Assembly (NCBI RefSeq): GCF_030068605.1
Contig: NZ_JASJOU010000003.1
Location: forward strand, 434,001 to 498,000
DNA from: Xanthocytophaga agilis
GTDB lineage: Bacteria; Bacteroidota; Bacteroidia; Cytophagales; 172606-1
DNA length: 64,000 nucleotides
Reading direction: 5' to 3'
Shown: one piece after another, positions 16,219 to 25,297 of the stretch
Position numbering within the stretch: position 1 is the stretch's first letter
How the letters are laid out: the number at the start of each line of letters is the position of its first letter
Program-made: the position numbers and the translations under genes
Notes under the pieces: generated by a model
Seen by the model: the letters and a program-made list of their open reading frames with translations, nothing else
What the model was told of the DNA's origin: nothing
Database searches by the model: none

Positions 16219-17496
16219 TTAATGCAGTACCTGATATACCAGCAGGTATGTAGCAGCGCCTCCCAGATATCCAATAAAAGCCAGTATTCCAATGCGTCTC
16301 AAATACCACATAAAATCTATTTTCTCCATTCCCATTACAGCTACCCCCGCTGCTGAGCCAATAATAAGGATACTGCCTCCTGTACCAGCAGCATAGGCCA
16401 GAAACTCCCATAGCTTATGATCCATTGGATAATTTGTCAAATCATACATTCCTATGGTTGCTGCCACAAGTGGCACATTATCAATTACAGCAGAGGCTAG
16501 CCCAATCAATACCACTATTACATCCAGATTGCCGATGGTATTGTCCATCCAGGTAGCTAAACCTTGTAACACATGAGCAGATTCCAGACAACTGATGGCG
16601 AGCAAAATACCTAAAAAGAAAAGTATACTGGAAGTATCAATTCGTTGCAAGGCATGTACGGCAGTAAAAGGCTTTCGTTCTTCTTCATCTTTATCTTTGT
16701 GTATAATCTCAGAGGCCACCCATACAATACTCAGTCCCAGTAGCATGCCTATATAAGGAGGTAATTGTGTAATAGCCTTAAAGACAGGTACAAAAAGTAG
16801 GCTTCCTAATCCACAATACAACATTAAACGCCCACCCTGAATACCTTGAGTGCTGGTGTCTTCAACTTTTGGAGCTATACTAATTCCTTTCAGCTTGAAT
16901 GACAGATAGATCAGGGGAATAAGCAACGAAACCAATGCAGGAAGAAAAACACCTTTCATAATAGGTATGGCAGAAATCTGTCCGCCAATCCATAACATAG
17001 TAGTGGTAACATCACCCAAAGGAGACCAGGCACCTCCGGCATTCGCTGCAATGATAATGATCCCTGCAAAAAATTTACGTTGTTCCTTTTCTGTCACCAG
17101 TTTGCGTAACAGGGAAACCATTACAATTGCAGTAGTAAGATTATCCAACAATGCTGAAAGAAAGAAAGTCAACAAGGATAATATCCAAAGAAGCCGGAGT
17201 GTATTTCGGGAAGTAATATGATCTGTGATGATACGAAAGCCTTCATGGGCATCAATCAGCTCTACTACAGTCATAGCCCCCAGCAAAAAGAAAAGAACCT
17301 CAGCAATCGAAGATAAATGGTGAGAGAGTTCTTCCACCACCTGGTTCGCATTGGAAGCATGAAAAAGTGCATAGATTGTCCAGCACAATACCCCGGTTAG
17401 TAATGCCGTCGCTGTTTTATTAAGATTAATCTGATGCTCCAGTGTGATGGCGGCATAACCAACTATAAAAAGAGTGACAAGTAATATAATGCTCAT
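16219..17496 (-). CDS. nhaD: NhaD-type Na+/H+ antiporter
   Basis: 425 aa from the ATG at 17496 (MSIILLVTLFIVGYAAI), the normal NhaD length. NhaD exchanges cytoplasmic Na+ or Li+ for external H+ and is common in Bacteroidota and marine or alkaliphilic bacteria. Family blocks include ITLEHQINLNKTATALLTGV at the N-terminus, LFFLLGAMTVVELIDAHEGF, LLDNLTTAIVMVSL, ANAGGAWSPLGDVTTTMLWI and DNVPLVAATIGMY, with about 11-12 TM segments. The reading frame is open for another 48 codons upstream, but that part overlaps an inverted-repeat element (17511-17682) and does not look like NhaD. A terminator follows the gene. It appears monocistronic. Confidence 0.93.
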   Translation of the reverse strand: MSIILLVTLFIVGYAAITLEHQINLNKTATALLTGVLCWTIYALFHASNANQVVEELSHHLSSIAEVLFFLLGAMTVVELIDAHEGFRIITDHITSRNTLRLLWILSLLTFFLSALLDNLTTAIVMVSLLRKLVTEKEQRKFFAGIIIIAANAGGAWSPLGDVTTTMLWIGGQISAIPIMKGVFLPALVSLLIPLIYLSFKLKGISIAPKVEDTSTQGIQGGRLMLYCGLGSLLFVPVFKAITQLPPYIGMLLGLSIVWVASEIIHKDKDEEERKPFTAVHALQRIDTSSILFFLGILLAISCLESAHVLQGLATWMDNTIGNLDVIVVLIGLASAVIDNVPLVAATIGMYDLTNYPMDHKLWEFLAYAAGTGGSILIIGSAAGVAVMGMEKIDFMWYLRRIGILAFIGYLGGAATYLLVYQVLH

Positions 17497-17510
17497 GCGG
17501 TAAAAATAAC

Positions 17511-17682
17511 GAAGTTGTCTAACATAATTTTCAAATAGGCTCAACGAGTAGATTTTGTAGCGAGCCGAGTGATTTACCAATAACTCAATCATAACATGTC
17601 GCTGGCTATGTTTCGAAAAATAGGTAAAGGCGCAGTACAAAAGATGCCTTTGCAGCTTTATGAGATTATGTTAGACAACTTC
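17511..17682. mobile_element. 172-bp element with perfect 18-bp terminal inverted repeats (MITE-like candidate)
   Basis: gaagttgtctaacataat at 17511-17528 is the exact reverse complement of attatgttagacaacttc at 17665-17682, giving a 172-bp unit with a 136-bp interior, ending 14 bp before the nhaD start. No transposase is encoded, and I see no obvious target-site duplication at the outer borders. The size and perfect ends resemble a miniature inverted-repeat element, but a long-range regulatory stem in the nhaD leader is an alternative. No second copy was noticed in this window. Confidence 0.45.
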
Positions 17683-17770
17683 AAAGTGCAGAGAGCAAAT
17701 ACCAAGTTCTATAGCGGAAAGCATATCACACTCGTCGTTGGTAGTTAACTATTTATCGGATTGTATGCAC

Positions 17771-17805
17771 AAAAAAATCTCCGTGTTATATACAAACACG
17801 GAGAT
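17771..17805 (-). terminator. Intrinsic terminator after small hypothetical gene
   Basis: Perfect 11-bp stem (17777-17787 / 17795-17805) with a 7-nt loop and an A7 run on the plus strand at the left, read as a U tract by the minus-strand transcript ending after 17837. Confidence 0.85.
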
Positions 17806-17836
17806 CACAATTTCTATTGAAGCATTTATAAAACAA

Positions 17837-18097
17837 CTACACAAGTTCAGGTTCTTCCACTGTTTCCTTCTGTTCTACAAACGTTTTCATAAATTCATCG
17901 ATATCAAATGAAAAGCGTTGCACTTTATACCCTGCATAAGGTGCATCTGGCTGCACTTCTTCCAGAGCAAAAAACTGATCTCCTGACAATGGATTACGAT
18001 ACAGACGCAATGCAGTATACTCTACTCCTTTTTTGATCCAGTTTTTCTGCTGTACCTCATTAGGCTTGCAGGTATCATCGATACATATCAATTTCAT
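17837..18097 (-). CDS. Small conserved-looking hypothetical protein
   Basis: 86-aa soluble protein starting MKLICIDDTCKPNEV, with a strong terminator just downstream, which supports it being a real gene. The sequence alternates hydrophobic beta-like segments (GVEYTALRLYRN, DQFFALEEVQ, GYKVQRFSFDIDEF) and ends in an acidic tail. There is no signal peptide or TM segment, and the two N-terminal Cys are separated by five residues. I do not recognise the family. It lies 94 bp downstream of cheB in the same direction and may be a separate unit. Confidence 0.7.
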   Translation of the reverse strand: MKLICIDDTCKPNEVQQKNWIKKGVEYTALRLYRNPLSGDQFFALEEVQPDAPYAGYKVQRFSFDIDEFMKTFVEQKETVEEPELV

Positions 18098-18191
18098 GAT
18101 GCAAAGATTATTTATAAAGTTTATTTCTGGAAAATCATTTTTCAGCTAACAAAGTTCCCGGTATATCAAAAATACAAAATCTCTCTGAAAT

Positions 18192-18779
18192 TTACTGGGC
18201 AGATAAATTATTGATAATAGCTCCCATCTCTGCCCCATTCACAAGTAAATCTACTTGAGCTATAGCGATGGCCTGCGCTGGCATATAAGATACTTCTGCA
18301 TCTTCCGGATTCTGAACCATTGTCAACCCTTTTGCTTCCTTTGCTTTTTTTACACCAAGTGCACCATCTGCATTTGCACCAGACAAGAGTATACAAATCA
18401 GTGACTCTCCATATGCATCTGCTGCCGTTTCAAAAGTCACATCGATGCTTGGTCTGCTGTAGTGTACCTTTTCTGAGAAGTCCATTGAGAAGGTAAAATC
18501 TTTCTCAATCAGTAAATGATAGTCCGCTGGTGCTATATATACATGTCCAGGCAATATCCTTTCTTTTTCTTCTGCCTCCTTTACTACTAAAGTTGTTCTG
18601 GAAGAGAAAAGATCAACTAATAGAGATTCTCCATTTTTTTTTCGATGTAATACAATAACAATAGCCAGTGTAAGAGTTCGCTTTAATTCTGATAATATTC
18701 CAAGAATCACTTCCATACTCCCTGCCGAACCACCAATCACTACTAATTTGTATTTTTTACTTAGGATATTTTCCGCCAT
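18192..18779 (-). CDS. CheB-type protein-glutamate methylesterase (catalytic domain only)
   Basis: 195 aa comprising only the CheB methylesterase domain; the N-terminal receiver found in classical CheB is absent. Catalytic triad positions are visible: Ser18 in GGSAGS, His45 in VIVLHRK, and Asp138 in LLSGANADGA. It removes methyl groups from receptor glutamates or deamidates glutamines. Its start overlaps the 3' end of the CheR gene by 19 bp. Without its own receiver, control must come from another protein, most simply the single receiver (19592-19963) or the hybrid kinase encoded next. This stand-alone CheB/CheR plus multi-receiver kinase layout is widespread in Cytophagales and need not serve chemotaxis. 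Confidence 0.92.
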   Translation of the reverse strand: MAENILSKKYKLVVIGGSAGSMEVILGILSELKRTLTLAIVIVLHRKKNGESLLVDLFSSRTTLVVKEAEEKERILPGHVYIAPADYHLLIEKDFTFSMDFSEKVHYSRPSIDVTFETAADAYGESLICILLSGANADGALGVKKAKEAKGLTMVQNPEDAEVSYMPAQAIAIAQVDLLVNGAEMGAIINNLSAQ

Positions 18780-19573
18780 ATCTTTTCTTTCGAACTATGT
18801 TGTCGGTAGTTTGTAGAGATAGTAGAAAAGCGCAAAGTCTCTTTGGATCCTAATGCCAAAAATCCAAGTGATTCCAGACTATAATCAAAAAGTGAAAACA
18901 CTCTCTCCTGAAGATTCTGATCAAAATAAATGAGTACATTTCGACAAAGGATCAATTGAAACTCATTGAAAGATCGGTCAGATACCAGATTATGGGTTGC
19001 AAATATCATTTTCTGCTTCAGATCTTCATGAAACTTCACATATTCGTATTTAGCCGTGTAATACGATGAAAAATCACGCTTTCCGCCTGACTGAATATAA
19101 TTTTCAGAATATTGCTTCATCTGACTCAACGGAAATATTCCCCGGCTAGCCTTTTCCAGCACACTAGGGTTAATGTCGGTTGCATACAACAATGATTTAT
19201 GTAACAGATTGGCTTCCGACAGCAAAATTGCCATAGAATACACTTCTTCACCTGTCGAACATCCGGCATGCCAGATCCGAATCAAAGGATATGTTGCCAG
19301 TATAGAAAGTATTTCTGTACGAAGCACTTTGTAAAATGTGGGATCCCGAAACATTTCAGTAACATTCACAGTAATCTCTTCTACAAAACGTTTCAGATAT
19401 TCTTCATCATTTCTAAGTTTGAATCGAAATTCGGCAAAGCTGGGAAACCGGTCTAGTGAGAAGAGCCGGCTCATGCGTCTTTTTATAGATGCTCTTGAAT
19501 AATCTGTAAAATCATAGCCATACACTTCCAACAGATCGCTCAACAACCAGTCTACTTCTTCATCTGTAATCAT
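18761..19573 (-). CDS. CheR-type protein-glutamate O-methyltransferase
   Basis: 270 aa with the CheR N-terminal helical domain (about 1-75, ending TVNVTEMFRDP at 68-78) and the SAM-binding domain (about 90-270): motif I AGCSTGEE (103-110), ATDINPSVLEKA, and LILCRNVLIYFDQNLQ. It transfers methyl groups from S-adenosylmethionine to glutamates of MCP-like proteins. No C-terminal pentapeptide-binding extension or TPR is present. It overlaps cheB and is 18 bp downstream of a single receiver gene. No MCP lies in this operon; the likely partner is the CHASE3-HAMP kinase two genes upstream, whose coiled coil could be the methylated substrate (inference). Confidence 0.95.
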   Translation of the reverse strand: MITDEEVDWLLSDLLEVYGYDFTDYSRASIKRRMSRLFSLDRFPSFAEFRFKLRNDEEYLKRFVEEITVNVTEMFRDPTFYKVLRTEILSILATYPLIRIWHAGCSTGEEVYSMAILLSEANLLHKSLLYATDINPSVLEKASRGIFPLSQMKQYSENYIQSGGKRDFSSYYTAKYEYVKFHEDLKQKMIFATHNLVSDRSFNEFQLILCRNVLIYFDQNLQERVFSLFDYSLESLGFLALGSKETLRFSTISTNYRQHSSKEKIWRKIS

Positions 19574-19591
19574 ATGGACAATCTGTAATAG

Positions 19592-19963
19592 TTAATAGTT
19601 TGCTAATACCTTTAATAAAGCATCTACATCGATAGGTTTTGAAATATAGTCATTGGCACCTGCCTCTAAACATTTTTCTTTATCACCAACCATTGCCTGT
19701 GCTGTTACAGCAATAATGGGAATATGAGATATTTCCTCTTTATTCCGAATATAACCTATTGCTTCATAGCCGTCCATTTCAGGCATCATCATATCCATCA
19801 GAACAGCTTTTATACTTTTATTTTGCAAAAGCATTTCTATACCCTCCTGAGCACTGGCAGCTGAAAAAACAATGAACCCTCTGGATTTTAAAATGGCCGT
19901 CAGGGCAAAAATATTCCGGCTATCATCATCAATAATTAATATTTTCTTCTCTGTTTGTTCCAT
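19592..19963 (-). CDS. Single-domain response regulator
   Basis: 123 aa from the ATG at 19963 (MEQTEKKILIIDDD); the in-frame start four codons upstream is possible but less likely. Acidic pocket Asp12/Asp13, phospho-acceptor Asp57 (LMDMMMPEMDGYEA), Thr in AVTAQAM and Lys in SKPIDVD. It is very similar to the third receiver of the adjacent hybrid kinase (shared DDxxRNIF, MDxMMPEMDGYEA, ISKPVD/ISKPID), so it is probably a detached copy of that domain. Located between the kinase and cheR, it may connect kinase phosphorylation to CheR/CheB activity. Confidence 0.94.
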   Translation of the reverse strand: MEQTEKKILIIDDDSRNIFALTAILKSRGFIVFSAASAQEGIEMLLQNKSIKAVLMDMMMPEMDGYEAIGYIRNKEEISHIPIIAVTAQAMVGDKEKCLEAGANDYISKPIDVDALLKVLANY

Positions 19964-20026
19964 ATAAAGTATCAACTCACATAGTAGCTATTCCTAAATG
20001 GTAGTCATTTCTTATAGTACTTGATT

Positions 20027-23000
20027 TTATAAAGCTTTATCATATAACCAGACTCGCAATAAAGAAATCAACTGATCAATATCTACAGGCTTGGAAATAT
20101 AGTCTGAAGCTCCAGCCTGAATACAACGCTCCCGATCTCCAGTCATAGCCTTCGCTGTTACAGCTATGATAGGCAGGTTTCTGAATCGGATCTGTTGCCG
20201 TATACGCTGCATGGCTTCATAGCCATCCATCTCAGGCATCATGATATCCATTAATACCAGATTTATTTCAGGATTTTCTTCCAGTACCCGAACGGCTTCC
20301 TTACCATCCATAGCAGGCAAAACAATCATCTGATGTGCTTCCAGAGCCTTAGTAAGCGAAAAGATGTTTCGCACATCGTCATCTGCAATCAATACCTTTT
20401 TGTTTGCCAGTACCTCACTCATTCCTCCTAGTCTTGGATATTTACTACTTGACTTCTCATTGGCACGACTTTCTTCCATTAGATGCAGAAACAAGGAAAC
20501 CTCATCCAGAATACGCTGATACGAATGGGCTGTTTTTACTACAATGGAGTCTGCATATTGCTTCAACCGTGACTCTTCTGCCTTTGACAAACTTTTACCA
20601 GTAAAGATGATGATAGGCAGGCTTTCGAGACCAGGATTGCGTTTGATTGATTCCAGAGCCTCGTAACTTTTCTGATCAGGAATACCCATATCCAGAATTA
20701 CACACTCTACCTCATCCCGATTCAATGCTTCCAGACCAGCCGGTATACTCTCTGATATTTCAGAATGGACATTGAAGGTTTCGAGAAAATAGGCAAGAGC
20801 TTTGGCATGTTTTGTATTTTCTTCAACAATCAGTACTTTCTTACTTTCCTTCGTCAATACATGTTCTATTTTTTTGAAGACCTCCTGCATTTGTTCCAAT
20901 GCCACTGGTTTATTGATAAAGTCAACAGCTCCTTTCAATAAACTTTCCTTTTTAGCATAATGTGAGGACATTATGTGCACTGGAATATGACGGGTTTTCG
21001 GACTGGCTTTTAATACCTCCATTACTTCCCAACCACTTTTCACTGGCAACTGAATATCCAGTAGAATACCTGTTGGTTTATATTGTTGAGCCAGTATGAT
21101 TCCTTCATCTCCACGTACAGCTACAATCGCTTTATATCCTTGCTTTTGTGTATACTGCAACAAAGCTTTCGCAAACGGAATATCATCTTCAACAATCAGA
21201 ATAACCTTATCTGCAGGCAATACAGACAATCGGTCATCTGGAATACTCTCAGGAATAAACTCAGAAGTAAATGTATTCTCTACAACAGGTTGCTTAACTT
21301 CTTTTGTCTCTTCAACAACCACCGTTTCAGCTTTAGGAGGTACAGATGCTTTAGGTAGTGAGACAGACTGCTCCTTGTACGCTTGTTTTACAGGTAAGTA
21401 GAATGTAAATGTACTTCCTTTACCCGGCTCACTTGTAACCCTAATATCACCTCCTAACAAACGGGTTAACTCTCTGCTAATGGATAATCCTAATCCTGTT
21501 CCACCATATTTACGACGGGTAGATCCATCTGCCTGCTGAAAGGCTTCAAAAATAATTTGCTGCTTCTCTTTTGAAATACCTATCCCCGTATCTTTTACCA
21601 TAAACAAGATATTAGTAGGCTTTTCCGGAGAAGGAGAGATCAATAATTCTACACTCCCTTTGGATGTAAACTTCAACGCGTTGGAAAGTAAATTTTTAAG
21701 AATCTGTTCCAGACGCATTTTATCTGTTTCTATATGTGGTACCACACCAGGATCTATCTGCACCTTAAAATCAAGGCCTTTTTCTCTGGCAATCGGAGTG
21801 AATAAGGATCGAATAGATGTTGCAACATCCTCTACAGCAATCATAGCATAGTCCAGATCCATTTTTCCAGACTCTATTTTTGATAAATCCAGAATCTCAT
21901 CAATCAATGCAAGAAGGCCATTACCTGAACTCTGGATTACACGAGCATACTCAATCTGCTCTCCGGAAAGATTAGCCTCATTATTTTCTGATAGCAGTCG
22001 GGATAACAGTAATATAGAGTTTAGTGGCGTACGCAATTCATGTGACATATTAGCCAAAAACTCCGACTTATACTTTGTACTCAATGCCAACTCCTCTGCC
22101 TTTTGCTGAATTTCCAGGTTTCTTTCTACAATCACCTGGTTTCTTTCTTCCAGTAGCCGGGATCTTTCTTCCAATTCCTGATTGGCTTGTAGTAGCTCTT
22201 CCTGTTGCACTTTCATTTCTTCTTCAGATGCCTGAAGTTTTTGAGCTTGCATTTCCAATTCAGCATTGATATTTTCTAATTCATTATGCTGGGCTTGTAA
22301 TTCCTCGGACTGAGACTGTGTCTCTTCAAATAACTCCTGTAGTCGAATGAGATTCTTTACCCCATCCAGGCTAATAGCAATGATTTCCCGACTATCTTTC
22401 AAAAACTGAAGCTGTAAATCGGATAGTTTGTGCAAAGACCCTATCTCAATTACTCCTATAACATTGTCTCGTAATGTAATAGGTACAATGGTGAGATATG
22501 CAGGAAGAGTGTTACCTAATGCAGAATTTATCTTGATATAATCGGACGGTAAATCATCTAATGTAATAATGTGTTTGTTTTTAACAGCTTGCCCTAACAA
22601 CCCCTCACCATACCCAATTTCTTCGGGAGCATCCGATACTCCATATCCTCCCTTCACAAAAAGAGTACGACTATCTGTAACTACATAAAAAACAGCCAAT
22701 GGAACTTCCAGATAGGAAGCAATTACATTGCTAACATTTGTTACCAACTCTTCTATATTGGTTTGCCCCCGTGTAGCATCACTCATAAACACAGCACCTG
22801 CCTGTAACCAGCTATGTTCTTTCATCTGTCTGAAATTCTCCTCCAGTGAATCAGACATTATATTCATAGCCTTTGAGATACGTCCCAATTCGTCGTCTTT
22901 CGTATCCGTACTTCGGGCAGTATATTCTCCTGAAGCTATTTTCTGTGTTACACCTTCCATTACTCCAATTCGATGCAATGTCTCCTGGTATCTTGCCCGT

Positions 23001-23668
23001 TCTTCTTTCTCTTTTACCAGACGCTGCTCCATATCAGAACGAATGCGTATGTAAGCAAGAGCCGTTATAGTCATTGAAATTATAGTTGTAATCAATACCA
23101 GAACAGGAACATAACTTATGTATTCATTCTGAGCTGTAGTACGGCTGACTAACAAACGATTTTCTTCTCTTTCAATTCGGTTTATGGCATCACTCAATTG
23201 ATCCATTATCCGCTTACCATATAAAAGTTCAGGATTTAATGAGTTGGTAATAGTACTTCTGTCTCTGGACTTATCTGTTTCCAGCAATTTCTCAAACTGA
23301 TTAAATCGCCTCTCGATTAATGTTTTCAGATCACCCAGATTCTTTTGTTGTTGTGGATTATCTTGTGTTAATTCCTGTACCGTATTAAAACGATCAATTA
23401 CTTTTTTATACGATTCATTGAAAGATGTTAGGAAAGCATTTTCATGTGTAAGCAGATACCCTCTATGACTGGCTTCTGCTTCTTTAACATTGGCAACAAT
23501 ATTATCAGCTTCAAGCAATACCTGATAGGTATGGTTTACCCATTTTGAGTTCTCAATGAGTTGCTGTATACTGTAATAAGAAGCAATAGAACTTAGCAGT
23601 AATAATATACCAGAAACAATAAATACTGTACGAATTCTGGCTATTATAGTATTGGAAGTTTTTTCCAT
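20027..23668 (-). CDS. CHASE3-HAMP-GAF hybrid histidine kinase with three receivers
   Basis: 1213 aa. Order: TM1 (about 15-33), CHASE3-type periplasmic helical domain (about 38-180, with EASHRGYLLTHE near 64-76), TM2 (about 186-207), HAMP (about 208-280), GAF (about 300-435), long coiled coil (about 440-530), HisKA with His543 in MSHELRTPLN, HATPase_c (N-box LLSNALKF, GTGLGLSIS), then three receivers near 825-945, 950-1065 and 1085-1205, with acceptor motifs LLDIQLP, ILDMGIP and LMDIMMP. Its stop is about 63 bp before the single receiver gene; its start is 6 bp after the REC-PAS kinase stop. CHASE3 senses an unknown extracytoplasmic signal. With CheR/CheB in the operon, methylation-tuned sensitivity of this kinase is plausible but unproven. 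Confidence 0.95.
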   Translation of the reverse strand: MEKTSNTIIARIRTVFIVSGILLLLSSIASYYSIQQLIENSKWVNHTYQVLLEADNIVANVKEAEASHRGYLLTHENAFLTSFNESYKKVIDRFNTVQELTQDNPQQQKNLGDLKTLIERRFNQFEKLLETDKSRDRSTITNSLNPELLYGKRIMDQLSDAINRIEREENRLLVSRTTAQNEYISYVPVLVLITTIISMTITALAYIRIRSDMEQRLVKEKEERARYQETLHRIGVMEGVTQKIASGEYTARSTDTKDDELGRISKAMNIMSDSLEENFRQMKEHSWLQAGAVFMSDATRGQTNIEELVTNVSNVIASYLEVPLAVFYVVTDSRTLFVKGGYGVSDAPEEIGYGEGLLGQAVKNKHIITLDDLPSDYIKINSALGNTLPAYLTIVPITLRDNVIGVIEIGSLHKLSDLQLQFLKDSREIIAISLDGVKNLIRLQELFEETQSQSEELQAQHNELENINAELEMQAQKLQASEEEMKVQQEELLQANQELEERSRLLEERNQVIVERNLEIQQKAEELALSTKYKSEFLANMSHELRTPLNSILLLSRLLSENNEANLSGEQIEYARVIQSSGNGLLALIDEILDLSKIESGKMDLDYAMIAVEDVATSIRSLFTPIAREKGLDFKVQIDPGVVPHIETDKMRLEQILKNLLSNALKFTSKGSVELLISPSPEKPTNILFMVKDTGIGISKEKQQIIFEAFQQADGSTRRKYGGTGLGLSISRELTRLLGGDIRVTSEPGKGSTFTFYLPVKQAYKEQSVSLPKASVPPKAETVVVEETKEVKQPVVENTFTSEFIPESIPDDRLSVLPADKVILIVEDDIPFAKALLQYTQKQGYKAIVAVRGDEGIILAQQYKPTGILLDIQLPVKSGWEVMEVLKASPKTRHIPVHIMSSHYAKKESLLKGAVDFINKPVALEQMQEVFKKIEHVLTKESKKVLIVEENTKHAKALAYFLETFNVHSEISESIPAGLEALNRDEVECVILDMGIPDQKSYEALESIKRNPGLESLPIIIFTGKSLSKAEESRLKQYADSIVVKTAHSYQRILDEVSLFLHLMEESRANEKSSSKYPRLGGMSEVLANKKVLIADDDVRNIFSLTKALEAHQMIVLPAMDGKEAVRVLEENPEINLVLMDIMMPEMDGYEAMQRIRQQIRFRNLPIIAVTAKAMTGDRERCIQAGASDYISKPVDIDQLISLLRVWLYDKAL

Positions 23669-23674
23669 ACCTGT

Positions 23675-25297
23675 TTAAATCTTTTTTGTTAAAAAAGTGG
23701 TTTTCAATGAATGTGAATCTGAGATAGGCTCCTTTTGTTGGAGAACAGGTAGAATAATTGTAAAGACAGATCCTTGTTCGGGTGTGCTTTGAGCAATAAT
23801 TAACCCATTATGTTTTTCAACGATCTTTTTAGCTATGGCTAATCCAATACCTGTACCCTCATACTGTTCACTGGAATTTAACCGTTGAAATAGAGTAAAG
23901 ATTATATCAGCATACTTTTCTTCAAATCCAATTCCATTGTCACGAATATAGATACGGCAATACTCCCCTTCCACAACAGAAGGACTATCCATGCTCAATC
24001 CTTCACAAAAGTCGGCTGTAATAGTGACAACAGGAACGTTGTCAGGCTTGGAGAACTTTAGTGCATTACTGATAATATTCTGAAGTGCCTGTCTGATTAA
24101 ACCTGGAATAACCTCAAGTGATGGCATTGACGAAACAGAAACGAAGGCTTGTTTTTCACTAACAACCAACTCCAGATCACTTAGTATTTCACGAATAATC
24201 TCATTCAGGTCTGTTAATTTAAAACTATCTGCTTTGGATAGACGGGCAAAGTTGAGTAAATCCTGAATCAGTGTACTCATTCGTTCTGAAGAATCTGTAA
24301 TTTTACTGAGATACTCCAGCAAATCAGGGTCTGTGTATTTCTTGCTTTTAATCATGCTACTGAAGATCCTGATTTTGCGCAATGGTTCCTGTAAATCGTG
24401 AGAGGCAACAGAGGCAAATTGTTGCAAATCGTGGTTACTAGCCTCCAGTTGCTGATTCGTTTCCTGTAAAGCGCGTGTTCTTTCATTCACTTTTTGTTCC
24501 AGAAACTCGCTCAATCGTTTTTGCTCATTGATGTCTGTAAAAGTTCCTACCCATTTTACAATAATTCCGTTGGTAATTACAGGCATTACTCTAAGCAAAT
24601 GATACCGATATTCTCCCGTAGTGAGTTCTCTGATCCGAAATTCCATTTCCAGTAACTTTCCGGTCTGAATACATTCATTCCATCGGTCTGTCAGTGATTC
24701 ATCGTCAGTATGAGGGGCTGGAAATATATCTTTTGAATCAGAATATTGATACCATCGCTGATTAACAAATTCAATTTTACCATCGGGTGTCGCTGTAAAA
24801 GCAATCTGAGGAAGTGATTCTAATGTGAGGTGTAATCCTGTAAGTGTTGACTGCAATGCTCTTTCAGCTTCTTTTCTCACTTCAACTTCCTGCTGCAAAG
24901 CCAGATGAGCATTATTTAAAGCACGGGTTTGTTCATATAACTTACAAAAAGTCCTGACCTTTAACATAAATATGTCAGGGTCTACCGGTTTGGTAATGTA
25001 GTCTATTGCCCCGGATTCAAAGCCCTTGGTTACAAAGTTCTTCTCTATATTGACTGCAGATAAGAAGATAATAGGAGTATCTTTGGTACGACTAAGTCCT
25101 GATATAGCCTCTGCTACCTCAAATCCATCCATTCCAGGCATCTGGACATCCAGAATAATCAACGAATAGGTATTTTTAAGAATCTTTACCAATGCCTCTT
25201 CTCCAGACAAAGCCGTATCTACCTCAAAAGAGTTAAGCACCAGAATACTTTTTAATGAAAGAATATTTTCCGGCTTATCATCAACTATCAGAATCAT
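23675..25297 (-). CDS. REC-PAS histidine kinase
   Basis: 540 aa from the ATG at 25297 (MILIVDDKPENIL); the 27-codon upstream extension has no domain value. Order: receiver (1-120, acceptor in ILDVQMPGMDG), helical linker, PAS domain (about 165-290) ending in VGTFTDINEQKRL, coiled coil, HisKA of the SHDLQEPLRK class, and HATPase_c with ISNALKFS and GTGIGLAIAKKI. No TM segments, so cytoplasmic. An N-terminal receiver means it is driven by another kinase or relay. It is the first gene of the kinase-REC-cheR-cheB run, 6 bp before the large hybrid kinase, so phosphotransfer between the two is likely. Confidence 0.93.
   Translation of the reverse strand: MILIVDDKPENILSLKSILVLNSFEVDTALSGEEALVKILKNTYSLIILDVQMPGMDGFEVAEAISGLSRTKDTPIIFLSAVNIEKNFVTKGFESGAIDYITKPVDPDIFMLKVRTFCKLYEQTRALNNAHLALQQEVEVRKEAERALQSTLTGLHLTLESLPQIAFTATPDGKIEFVNQRWYQYSDSKDIFPAPHTDDESLTDRWNECIQTGKLLEMEFRIRELTTGEYRYHLLRVMPVITNGIIVKWVGTFTDINEQKRLSEFLEQKVNERTRALQETNQQLEASNHDLQQFASVASHDLQEPLRKIRIFSSMIKSKKYTDPDLLEYLSKITDSSERMSTLIQDLLNFARLSKADSFKLTDLNEIIREILSDLELVVSEKQAFVSVSSMPSLEVIPGLIRQALQNIISNALKFSKPDNVPVVTITADFCEGLSMDSPSVVEGEYCRIYIRDNGIGFEEKYADIIFTLFQRLNSSEQYEGTGIGLAIAKKIVEKHNGLIIAQSTPEQGSVFTIILPVLQQKEPISDSHSLKTTFLTKKI

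Larger units (their letters stand above)
17497..17836. other. Intergenic region upstream of nhaD
   Basis: About 340 bp. It contains the 172-bp inverted-repeat element next to nhaD, then roughly 90 bp of featureless sequence in which the nhaD promoter may lie, then the terminator of the small gene at 17837-18097. No coding sequence is supported here. Confidence 0.6.

Noticed and set aside
16082-16411. 109-codon minus-strand frame
   Set aside because: It overlaps the 3' end of nhaD in another frame and contains no recognisable domain.
17497-17640. 48-codon upstream extension of nhaD
   Set aside because: It reads through the inverted-repeat element, has no NhaD similarity, and the internal ATG at 17496 gives the family's usual N-terminus.
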